The position numbers and the translations under genes were made by a program. Positions 47,901 through 57,615 of a DNA stretch of 64,000 bases are shown piece by piece (the stretch's first letter is position 1; every line of letters starts with the position of its first letter). Source of the DNA: Silene latifolia (taxonomy: Eukaryota > Streptophyta > Magnoliopsida > Caryophyllales > Caryophyllaceae); contig NC_133537.1 in the NCBI RefSeq assembly GCF_048544455.1, positions 72,077,634-72,141,633 on the forward strand, written 5' to 3'. The notes below the pieces were generated by a model. It had not been told where the DNA came from, ran no database searches, and saw only the letters and a list, made by a program, of their open reading frames with translations.

Positions 47901-49309
47901 AACCAAATAAATATGAAAAATCGTAATTAATCAACAAATATTAAATCTGAAAAAAAAATTAAATAATAACAAAAACCAAAAAAACTCATAATAACAAAAA
48001 CAAAAAACCAAATAACAATAATAAAACCAAAAAACCAACAACCCAACCAAACCCGAAATCTGAAATAAACCAAATAACAATAAAAAAAAAACCAAATTTA
48101 AATATCGTGTGTATAACTCTAATGCACGCAGTGTATAACTTTAATAGATAAGATGTATAACTTTAGTCCAAAAAATCAAATAACAATAACAACCAAATAA
48201 AAAAATAAAAAATAAAAACAAAAACAAAAAAACAAAAACAAAACAAAAAACAAAGAACAAAAACAAAAATAAAACAAAAAACAAAGAAAAATAAATAAAC
48301 CAAACACTGATTAGAAAACACAAAACAGAGAACACAAAAACACAAAAAAACCCACCCTTAGCCACGCAAATCTGAAAAAAAAAAACAAAAAAAAACTGAA
48401 ATACTAAAAATGTTTTAACCAACACCCAAATAAACAAAAAAAACGAGATCTAAAAATACCAAAAAAAAAAAAAAAAAAACGAGAAAACCAAAAACGAGAT
48501 CTAAAAATACCCAAAAAAAAAACGTGGTGGTGATCGTTCAAACTTCAAACAATGAAAAACAAAGTTAAGAATTGATCTCAGAAATTATCAAAAACAAGAT
48601 ATCAAAACCAATATCAAAAACCGATACATCAAATACGAGATCTAAAAAAATTATAAAACATAAAACAAAATGCAACAAATGTAAATCTGAAAAAATAAAA
48701 GAGAGAAAGAAGAAAGGGAGGCAGGCGGCGGTGTCGTGGCTTTAGGAGGTGGCCGTGGGTGTTGTGGTGGTCAGGAGAACGTCGAGGAAGTCGTGGGTAG
48801 TCGGGTGTCGGTTTGTCGGGTGGGTTTCTCGGTGGTGGTGGTGGGTCTGGTGGATCTGGTGGTTTAATTTGTGGTGGGCGGGTTATTGTGGGTCGGGTGT
48901 GGTGTGTCGTGTCTGGTGGTATGGTGGTGGGTTCCGGATCTGTGCGGGTGAGGAGGTGGTGGTGGTGGTGCAGTGAGGTAGAGGTGGCGGGGGGTGGTGT
49001 ATGGCGGCCGAGAAGGAAGGAGGTAATGGGAGGCAGTAACGGGATGAGGGGAGGAGGGTGGTTTTTTGGTTTTTTATTTGTTGGAAATTTTAGGGGAAAT
49101 GGATTTTTTGTTTTGGGTTTTTTTGTTGGGAATTTGAGAGAAAATGGGATTTAGTGAGAGAGTGGAAGGGTGGGATAATGAGAGGATAGATTAGGAGAGG
49201 GTAAAGTTTAAGGAGTTGGAATGATTAAGGGAGATAATTAGAGGAGATTAAATTGTAGCCTTTCATTTAGATACAATCTCATCCCTCCATCCCTTCCATC
49301 CAAGGGTTC

Positions 49310-49312
<3 letters not shown>

Positions 49313-49380
<68 letters not shown>
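49313..49380. repeat. (CT)n(TA)n microsatellite
   Basis: About 28 bases of CT are followed by 40 of TA, between elements II and III. It is the mirror image of the (TA)n(GA)n runs at the left ends of I and II. Confidence 0.9.
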
Positions 49381-49382
<2 letters not shown>

Positions 49383-49479
49383 TTCAGGATCCTATGAGAA
49401 CCACTAAGATAATGAGAACTGTGAGAACCTCTCACAACCCTTAGATCTCATGAAAATAAAGGGCTGAGATGAAGTCACT

Positions 49480-50820
49480 AAACAAATGGAAAATTATACA
49501 AAAATGAAACGTACCCCCAAACCCTCCATTTCCTGTCATTTTACAAAATCTCCTTTCTCACTCCACTTTCTCTCTCTCTCTCTTCTATCTCAATCTCCAT
49601 CTACGTATTTCTTCATCACTTCCGCATTCATCAAAGACGATCGACCACAATCCAATCTTGTTCCTTCCTTTGTTTGCTTTGATTTCATCTCGTTTCTCTT
49701 GCTTTATTCTTTAAAATTTAGGCAATTTCTCAATTTCCCCTATTTTTTTTCTAGTTCTTCAATTTTAATGATTTTATGCTTCGAATCCATGTCTTTTTTC
49801 ATTAAAAATTAGGGTTTAGTTATTGTCAATGTTGACATATTTTCTCATTTCTCTTAATTTCAAGTTCGATATCATTACTCGAATAGTAAAAATTAGGAAT
49901 TGGTGATTAGTGAATTTTATTAGTTTGAGCGATTCCCGAATAGTTTATGTTCAGTGATGTTATTTTGGTTGTTATCCGACTTCATCACTAATATTAGACT
50001 GTCACTTCTCAATAATGTGAATTTAGTAGTAGGTGATTTTTTTTAATTTTGTTATTAAACAGTTTTGAGGTGTTTTAGGGCTGGTTTAGAGTAAGGTTGA
50101 GGAGTTTTATGGCAGGTTCAGCAAAAAAAAATAAGGTTGTCATGATATTGTAATGGCCACTTGTTTGTGAGGGTAAAGAGGGTAAAAGGGACGAAAATAG
50201 GGACTGGTTTGTTACTTTGTTTGTACGTCTGATATGGGTTGCAGTAGGGCTATTTGAGACGGGTTTTGGGCTGCTTTTAGTTGCAATTTAGAGGTTATTT
50301 GGGGTGGGTTTAGCTGTTGTTCCATGAATTTTGAGGGTAGAATGAGGATGGTTGAAGGGTAGAAATGAATGTGGTGTTAAGGGTGGGTTGAGGTGGGTTG
50401 AGGCAAGTCAGAGGTGTCTGCGTGAGGGGCGTTTACATGGATGTTCCATTTATACATTAAGGACTGTATTTAGCTTAAAACCTTGTTTGTTATTTAAAGA
50501 GTATAGAGTGATATGTAGGAAAGAAGTAATAAGTCTTTTGATTTATCTTGGAGCTACCATTTTTATTCTTGTTGTATATCTTATTAGCAAGGTGATATAT
50601 ATTCTTAGAAGGTGAGCCAATACACTATTAATGGTGCATATACGGATGAGTAATATTGTGTAAAATTTGGTACCATATTTAATCTATCTTTTTTTGCTCT
50701 TTTTTTTGTAGAATGAGAAGGTTGGTTACGAAACTGGCACGTGTGTCCATTGTTCGCTTCAGTATACTTGCTCCGGAAGGAATGAAATTATCGTGTTTTC
50801 ACAGGTGAACCATGGTATTA
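49480..50820 (+). other. Leader-like and exon-like sequence in element III
   Basis: 49550-49700 is CT-rich, like a plant 5' leader, followed by a T-rich intron-like run. A small exon-like block at about 50711-50803 (after TTTTTTGTAG, before CAG/GTGAAC) reads NEKVGYETGTCVHCSLQYTC. I cannot assign its source gene. Confidence 0.3.
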
Positions 50821-51489
50821 TGATATTGTATTGTTTTAGTAGCTCCATTATATATTGTCTACCTTAGAATATTAGTCAGTACTCATGGGTTTGATAATGA
50901 AATTTTAATTGTTGGTCTTATGTCTTGATTAGTAAGTGGTTGGACTAATTTAATCTTTAGAGGGAGCTTGTTTTGTTCTCAAGCCTATTCCTATCAGATT
51001 GTTAAGGGACTAAAGCATCATGTATAACTGGAGCTTTAGCTAGTGTATTCGAAGTTAGAAGAAACATCCTAGACACTCACTTATTGTGATTCCTATGTGT
51101 GTGGCTGTTAGACGCATTGGAATTTTGCTTGCTTGATTGGTGTGGGAGAATACAACATGAGGTGGACTATAATATGAATATTATAATTGAATCTTTTTGC
51201 TATAGAATTTGCGGACTAAGGATGGATGTTGTTGTGCAAATGCAACTTATGACATGATTGTAGTTAGATTATGAATATGTTCTAAGTCGATTAGATAACG
51301 AGGTCAGTAGTTGACGTGTTTTTCCTTAGTTTGTATTTATTTTTGGGGTTAGTATAGGTTTTTTTTAAAAATAGTTAGTGGAATTGATTTTTGTATGAAT
51401 GGTGTAATTTTGTTATTACTGATTGATGAAAATTCTTACTTTTTAGCTTGCAAAAATTCCGGTATGTATGAAATTGTAGTTTTGAACAT

Positions 51490-52140
51490 GCTTAAGGTCC
51501 TATGTGTATTAAATAAGGTTCTATCTGTATGAAATAAGGTTCTATGTGCATTAAAAAGTTCTTCAGATGCATCCGTTGGTTATACTATGATACTAATTAT
51601 TGTTAGTTAAGGACGCTAATTTTATATGGGCGTGAAATAAGGTTATATGTGTATAAAATAAGGTTCTATGTGCATGAAATAAGGTTTTATGTGTATTAAA
51701 AAGTTCTTCAGTTGCATCAGTTGGTTATATTATGATACTAATTACTGTTTATTAAGAACGTTAATTTTATATGGGCTTGAAATAAGATTATATGTGCATG
51801 ATATACGGTTCTATGTGCATGAAATAAGGTTCTATGTGCATGAAAAAAAGTTCTATGTACATGAAATAAGGGAAATGATTGTGGAGGAGATTTAATGTAT
51901 TTACCGTTCTTTTTATGTAACTATAAGGCATTTTAGTTTATCTATTACTTATCTTGCTAATATGTCAGAAACATTTCAGTATACTTATGTCAGTTATTTA
52001 GGAGGCCATAATCATACGATATGCTCGTTATTTCATACTCATATTGGTTTAGCGTCTTTTATCTGGGCATGATGTGCATGAAATAAGGTTCCATGTGCAT
52101 GAAATAAGGTTCTATGTGTATGAAATAAGATTACAGTGTA
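51490..52140 (+). repeat. Dispersed 21-bp repeat in element III
   Basis: About a dozen copies of GTTCTATGTGCATGAAATAA plus G occur singly or in runs (51505-51555, 51640-51690, 51780-51870, 52075-52130), with one more at 52780. Variants include GTGTATTAAATAAGG. The unit length equals that of the minisatellites in elements I and II, but the sequence differs. Confidence 0.8.
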
Positions 52141-52775
52141 TCTTCAGGATATGAATGGTTTAGGGAGAAAGAACAAAAAGTTGGATGGGCAAAATTGGTC
52201 TGGAACAACGGGTGCATCCCTAAACATTGTTTTCTGAACTGGTTTATTTTCAGGAATGGTCTAATGTTAATGAAAAATTGTTCAGACATGGAGTTATTCA
52301 AGATAATAGATGCTGCATTTGCAATAGTCACTCTAAATCCGTTGTGCATTTATTTCAGGAGTGCAGATATGTGAGCATTTTGCTGGATAGAATCTCTGCT
52401 AAACTTCATATACCAGCCCCTACAGGTAATGTCGTTAGCTGGATTGGCAGGAGACGTTGCTCTTAGGAGAAAACAGTTGTTTGCTTATTTATTTGTCATG
52501 GCGACTTATTACTTTGTATGGCAATAGAGGAACACAGCTAGAAAGGAAAGAGTGATCCATAGGCCTGAGTGTGTATTTGAGCAAATCATGCTTATTACTT
52601 TGAATGACACCACTCTTGTATTTTCTGCTACTGATAGTGTGTGGATCAACTCAATTACTCTAATGTAGTATGCTGTAGTTGAGTGGTCGTGATGTAGTAA
52701 TTTAAATTCGGTGATAGCTTGTAATAGTTTGTTTTGTGCTTAATGAATTTACTGACATTACACCCAAAAAAAAAT
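52141..52775 (+). mobile_element. 5'-truncated LINE tail
   Basis: 52227-52466 reads a zf-RVT zinc motif (RCCICNSHSKSVVHLFQECR) and then degenerates. It ends in an A run at 52767-52775. It is flanked by copies of the local repeat TATGTGYATGAAATAAG, which may be either its target duplication or the surrounding repeat. Confidence 0.7.
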
Positions 52776-52792
52776 TGTATGTGCATGAAATA

Positions 52793-52864
52793 AGGCTATT
52801 AGCTCAATGGTAGAGCAATGTGCAAATTTTGCACAAAGATATGGGTTCAAGTCCCATATAGCCT
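52793..52864 (+). tRNA. tRNA-like sequence (probable pseudogene)
   Basis: It folds as a cloverleaf of 72 bases. The acceptor stem AGGCTAT/ATAGCCT is a perfect 7 bp, the D arm is GCTC/GAGC, the anticodon stem is TGTGC/GCACA with loop AAATTTT, and the T arm is ATGGG/CCCAT with loop TTCAAGT. Box A (TAGCTCAATGG) and box B (GGTTCAAGTCC) are good. The loop lacks U33, and one extra base precedes the anticodon stem, so a working tRNA is doubtful. The formal anticodon would be ATT. Confidence 0.5.
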
Positions 52865-52943
52865 ACTAAATTGCAAATCCAATGATATGTGTTACCAATT
52901 ATACTATTTTTCATTCTTGTAAAAGAAAGATTTGTTATTTCAT

Positions 52944-53011
52944 AGCCAATATGGGAGTCGAACCCATATCTTGTGCATTGCACAATGCTCTCTCGTTTGA
53001 GCTAATTGGCT
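52944..53011 (-). tRNA. Second tRNA-like sequence, facing the first
   Basis: Minus strand, 68 bases. The acceptor AGCCAAT/ATTGGCT is a perfect 7 bp, the D arm is GCTC/GAGC and the T arm is ATGGG/CCCAT with loop TTCGACT. The anticodon arm TTGTG/CACAA has a loop of only five bases (CAATG), so it is probably not functional. It is clearly related to the copy at 52793, yet its acceptor stem differs at paired positions on both sides. Confidence 0.5.
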
Positions 53012-53284
53012 TCAATATGTGAAAAGTTGACGAATTAACAAATTTGAAACAAATTTGAAACTTCTAGTATAGTCGAAGTAACATAGCTGCCAACAAATAG
53101 ACTCTCTAGCTTCATACATTAACATCAGATACCAAAACCAATATTTTCACCTCAAGAGTCTCATCATTCTAAAAGAAATGTCATGTGCATTCACACATCG
53201 CTCCACCAAGTAAAGGCACCTAAACAAACATCAAGTTTCCATAGTCGCATTTCAATTTCCAAACAATTCTCTGCTTGTTTACAT

Positions 53285-53714
53285 AATATCTCTCCAAGGC
53301 ATTTTCTCCCGCAAGTTCTATTCCAGTCGTTTGTGTTGCCATTTTTACCTGCTGAACTAGCTTTTCTGGTGAGCAGTTTGCATTCCCTGGCTGATCGCCA
53401 TCTTTCATTTCAATACACATAAAATTAAACACAACCCCGTGTTTAGCAAACATTCTTGCTATTGGTAAGTATCCATCCTTATTTCTCGAGTTATTATAAC
53501 CGGCTGTTAACTCAGCTGCGTGTGATCTAGTATTGTAATGCCAGTGAATTCCTGCTACTTTACCAGATAACTTTACCCCAGTTCCCTGAAATACCGGTTT
53601 CATAGCTCCGAGAATGGTGTCACCGTGTTCAAGTAGTTTCCCACTGTACCACTCTAGGAAGAACTGTCCATATTCTGTATTCCATGTTCCGTCTTTACGG
53701 AAAAACCCAGTTTC
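53285..53714 (-). pseudogene. Beta-amylase (GH14) gene fragment, C-terminal part
   Basis: The minus-strand frame reads [60 protein letters not shown] and [20 protein letters not shown]. These are the conserved C-terminal half of plant beta-amylases. The Glu in CIEMKD corresponds to the second catalytic Glu of the family; the first catalytic Glu lies in the missing N-terminal half. About 143 of roughly 500 residues are present. Open-frame sequence before 53714 and after 53285 does not look like beta-amylase and is probably flanking intron or other DNA. Captured inside element III. Confidence 0.85.
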
Positions 53715-53922
53715 TTCCGGATAATGATTGTCTACACAGGTTTTCTGAAATGGAGGCAGAATATTTTTCCCCAAGATAAGATGTAGTTCTTCAAAATGAG
53801 GCTCCAACGGATATTTACATCCTTGTCTCCGGAGCAGCGGCAAATGTTTTTGGACATAATCTCTACTGCAATTTCACTAGCCTGCAAATGCAAAATTACT
53901 GATTAAACTGGTTTGTACTTGA

Positions 53923-54147
53923 ATGGACATGGTAGCACATGCAGGACATGAACTGGTTGTTCAGAAGGTTCTAACAGGAGATACCTTTGGGGAGGTAGGG
54001 GTACTCTGTGACAGGCCACAACCCCTCACTGTAAGAACAACTGAACTGTCTCAAATCTTAAGGATAAAGAGAACTCCACTTCTGAACCTTATTCAAGCAA
54101 ACAAGGAAGATGGCCAAATCATAATGAGCAACCTATTCCTGGTATTG
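53923..54147 (+). pseudogene. AKT-type potassium channel fragment (cyclic-nucleotide-binding domain)
   Basis: The frame reads VLTGDTFGEVGVLCDRPQPL, TVRTTELSQILRIKRTPLLN and LIQANKEDGQIIMSNLF. This is the latter half of the cNMP-binding-like domain of plant Shaker channels (AKT1/KAT group). A GT donor-like site follows near 54141. No transmembrane or pore segment is present, so it is only a captured piece. The ATG at 53923 lies in the flank, not at a native start. Confidence 0.8.
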
Positions 54148-54183
54148 TCTTTCTTAACAACTTTTTTTCATTTGTCCGTGTAT

Positions 54184-54425
54184 AGCTTTTTGGCGGTGAA
54201 CAACTAACTCCAATCCGATCTTCATGCGCGAAACTCAAAGTCCCGGAGAACCAAGGGTTTACTGTACCCCAAAATTCCGAGGAGTATCATTCCAGTGACA
54301 TCGAATACAAACCCATGATTCAAGATGAGGACTTAGGTGAGGTTAATATTCTGGTAGATGCAGATGCACCTGTCAAATGGAGGGTAGACGATTTCAACCA
54401 ATTTAGGCAATGTATCACTTTCCCC
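54184..54425 (+). other. Exon-like stretch of unknown origin in element III
   Basis: After a TTTGTCCGTGTATAG acceptor-like site it is open with no stop to about 54460: FGGEQLTPIRSSCAKLKVPE, then EYHSSDIEYKPMIQDEDLGE and VKWRVDDFNQF. I do not recognise it. It could be a later exon of the same channel gene or a third captured gene. Confidence 0.35.
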
Positions 54426-54789
54426 ATCCCTAATTTTCCAGTTTCCACAGTCTAATTCACGAACCCTATTTTAACAAAAATAATTCATTTTTACGACCGA
54501 CAAGGCATTGGACCTTAATTAATCTAATCTAAACGGAATGGACATCCACATCTCCTTGAACTACTAAACCAGCGGCGTCTTTCGAAACAATTGAGGTAAT
54601 TTCTCAATACTCCAACCCTAGTTTCAATTTATTTTCCAATTACATGTATATATATAACCTCGAATCAATAATTCGTCGGCCCTATTTTGTTGACTAATTA
54701 ACAAATTTGAGACACATGATGTCGAAATTCAAGCAAATTGATAAATAAATTAAACAAACCTCATCGGATTTTGATGAACGGCGAGGTCG

Positions 54790-54870
54790 ATTTACGTCTC
54801 CATTGATGAAGGATGTAGTAGATATCGAAGCTGTCTCCATTGATGAAGGATGTAGCAGATATCAAAGCTT
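54790..54870. repeat. Short tandem duplication
   Basis: CTCCATTGATGAAGGATGTA followed by GYAGATATCRAAGCT occurs twice, about 37 bases apart, near the right end of element III. Confidence 0.8.
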
Positions 54871-55063
54871 GTTCTTCAAATCCAAGAAGCTGTAAACAGA
54901 GAGAGAGAGAAAAAAAAATTGGAGACCAAAATTATGAGTGAAACAAATAGTATTTTGGTTACATAATGCGGTATTATGTCAGCCATCGATTTGTTTAAGA
55001 TTTAAAGGTCATGTGAGAGGTTCTCACGGTTCTCAATATACTAGTGGTTCTCACGGATCCCGA

Positions 55064-55191
<128 letters not shown>

Positions 55192-55238
55192 GAGTATATG
55201 TATGAGGTGGGTATAGTATGTATGTATATACATATAAC

Positions 55239-55352
<114 letters not shown>

Positions 55353-55472
55353 CGTCTCAAGCCCAATTCGCTAAATACGATAAAATATTATTATTATTAT
55401 CAATTATTAAATACGGAGTATTACAATCCCTCAAACTTAGGCATCAAAATAAAAGTTAGATACTCCCTCCGA

Positions 55473-55741
55473 CTGGGGCGGACGCAAGATTTTACTTAAG
55501 GGAGGGCACCAGAATTTTTTTTTACTAAAAGAATGTTTGGTTTGCATTTTTTTCCAAAAAAATAATACATAAAGTAATGCTCTTGGTGGGATTTGAACCC
55601 TGATGGTCTTGTTTATAAAGTAAAGCTCCAACCATCAAGCCAATTGAAGATTAATGCTACTAATAAGTACCAAAATTAAATTATTTCTAAAATTTGAGGG
55701 TGGCACTTGCCCTCCCTTTTCACCCCCCAAATCCGCCCCTG
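55473..55741. mobile_element. hAT-like MITE containing a tRNA-like segment
   Basis: The ends read CTGGGGCGGA and, reverse-complemented, CAGGGGCGGA. The 8-bp flanks CCCTCCGA (55465) and CCTTCCGA (55742) agree at seven of eight positions. The interior (about 55565-55640, minus strand) has box A-like TGGCTTGATGG and box B GGTTCAAATCC in tRNA-like spacing. Confidence 0.65.
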
Positions 55742-55990
55742 CCTTCCGATTTAGACCAAATCTAACATAGGCAAAAATGGAGTATTTAAGAAAAGGTGAA
55801 AAAACTAAGGGTAAAGAGGATAAATATAGGTGATGTATGTAATTTTGGGTTGGTAAGTGGGTATGTAATTTCATTTTTTGTAAATATCAAATGGGTATAA
55901 GGGCAATTTGGTAAAGTTGTGGGCCAAATAAGGAATATTATCTTTGGTTTGGATCGTCCGTTTATAGTAAGTGTTACCTTTGATCTGGAT

Positions 55991-56765
55991 TAGGGATGGC
56001 AATGGGTGGGATATGGATGGGGCAGAGCCATATCCATATCCATATCCATTTAATTTATGGTCATCCATATCACGTCCTCATCCATTTAATGTTTTTTCAT
56101 CCGTCCATATCCATATCCACGAGGTGAAGCGGGTACCCGTTGGATATTTTCACAACTTATAAAATTTAAAGATAATATATCGTAAAAAAAATTGTGGCGA
56201 TAAAATTAAAGGCATACATAATTCAAGTAACAATATTTGTTAGCAAATAGCAACCCAGTATATATCCAACAACAAAGTGTCTTTGCAAAGCATGTGACCA
56301 TACAAATATGCCACGCCAACTACAAAGAAACCACCAATGCATTATATTATTGATTAAACTAACAAAAGTAAGTTACTTTGATTAGTGAAAATAACAATAT
56401 GTCAATATTCACATTATTGAAAATAACAATATGTCAATATTCACATAAACACAAGTTTTACTTTTCCTAAATTATAGTATGATATTAAAATTAAGTAAAA
56501 TTTCTGATAAAAAAATATACTTTTGAAGGGAAATCATTAATGAACTAAATAATTATTAACTTAATAAAAAAATTAATTATAAATAATAATTTCGGATATC
56601 CACAGGGTGGTTAAGCGGGTGAGAGACGATCATCCATATCCCACCCTAAATTCACCCATATCCATATCCTACCCTAAATTCGAAAAAAATTTGTCTTCCA
56701 TATCCCACCCATTTAATTTATGGTGGATGGATATCCACAGGGTAAGGGTGAGACTGTCATCTCTA
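55991..56765. mobile_element. hAT-like MITE with CATATCC repeats
   Basis: It begins TAGGGATGGCAATGGGTGGG and ends ACTGTCATCTCTA, imperfect inverted repeats. The 8-bp duplication ATCTGGAT is perfect (55983-55990 and 56766-56773). Both ends carry clusters of CATATCCA and CCATTTAATTTATGG, so the arms fold back over more than 100 bases. It is 775 bases, has no transposase and the middle is A/T-rich. Confidence 0.85.
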
Positions 56766-56904
56766 ATCTGGATTAGAGGAAGTATTTTATTTTTAATTTT
56801 TGTCATTTTTTTATTTATTAGAATGTTACTAAAATTCGACTTCCATTACCAAAATAACATCCAATACAATTCAACATTTTACAATCATGGTATAACAATA
56901 CAAT

Positions 56905-57090
56905 AGGTCTTGGTATAGACGGGTGGGGCGAACAGACGGGTAAAGACCTCTAATAAAATGGGTAGGGGGGATAAGGTGGGGCACCTCCCATGTGCTTCCC
57001 ACTTTATGACAAATGGGTATTTTGTGAGGGAAAATGGTATCCGTCTATATGTATAGACGGATAGTGTCCGTCTATAATGAGAATTTGTGA
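56905..57090. mobile_element. Possible MITE with TATAGACGG ends
   Basis: The left end has TCTTGGTATAGACGG. The right end, reverse-complemented, has TTCTCATTATAGACGG. A near-palindrome CCGTCTATATGTATAGACGG sits at 57041-57060. Target duplication not certain. Confidence 0.4.
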
Positions 57091-57257
57091 TAACAATATC
57101 TCCCAATTAAGCATAGGCGATGAGGGCAAACGTCGTCGACAAGACCGTGGAAAGAAAAGAATAAAACGTGGTGTACAACGACGACCCGCAATCCCTCCTG
57201 CATACGAGCGTGAGCGTATACCCAGAATGAGTGGATGACACACAAGGCAAACTCCAT

Positions 57258-57265
57258 CCACGTGG
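57258..57265. promoter_or_regulatory. G-box upstream of the BRUTUS-like gene
   Basis: CCACGTGG lies about 350 bases before the ATG. bHLH factors of the iron-deficiency response bind G-box-type sites, and BRUTUS is iron-regulated in other plants, so the site is plausible. A single short motif is weak evidence. Confidence 0.35.
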
Positions 57266-57615
57266 ACCACCCATTTTTACATTTTTACATTGTACATACT
57301 TTTCAAGACCATCCACCCAGTCACCCACTCTCCTTGTTATACTAAGGACTATTACTATTACTTGTATCATTTATCCTCCTCCATTGCCTATTTGCCTCTC
57401 TCTCCTTTATCCCCCCCTTTTTTTTTTACCCTTTCCACATTAAGATTAGATTTAAAACCAACCCAACAGCATAACAACCCAACAACTTCAACAACAAATA
57501 AATGATTAAATGAAATGAATTCACCCTCTTCTCGTGCTCCAACCTCCTTTCAATTGCATCCATATTGCTTCAATTTCTAGGGTTTTATTTTTGAATTGGA
57601 GGGTAATTTTGATTA
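57266..57615 (+). promoter_or_regulatory. Upstream region and leader of the BRUTUS-like gene
   Basis: Pyrimidine-rich tracts (57390-57435) and a CAACAACTTCAACAACAAA run before the ATG are typical of a plant core promoter and leader. No clear TATA box is seen at a confident spacing. Confidence 0.45.

Noticed and set aside
48141..48437. Phe-rich minus-strand open frame
   Set aside because: Translation of an A-rich tract; part of a foldback arm.
53715..53843. N-terminal continuation of the beta-amylase fragment
   Set aside because: The frame stays open, but the residues do not resemble beta-amylase; probably intron or junction sequence.
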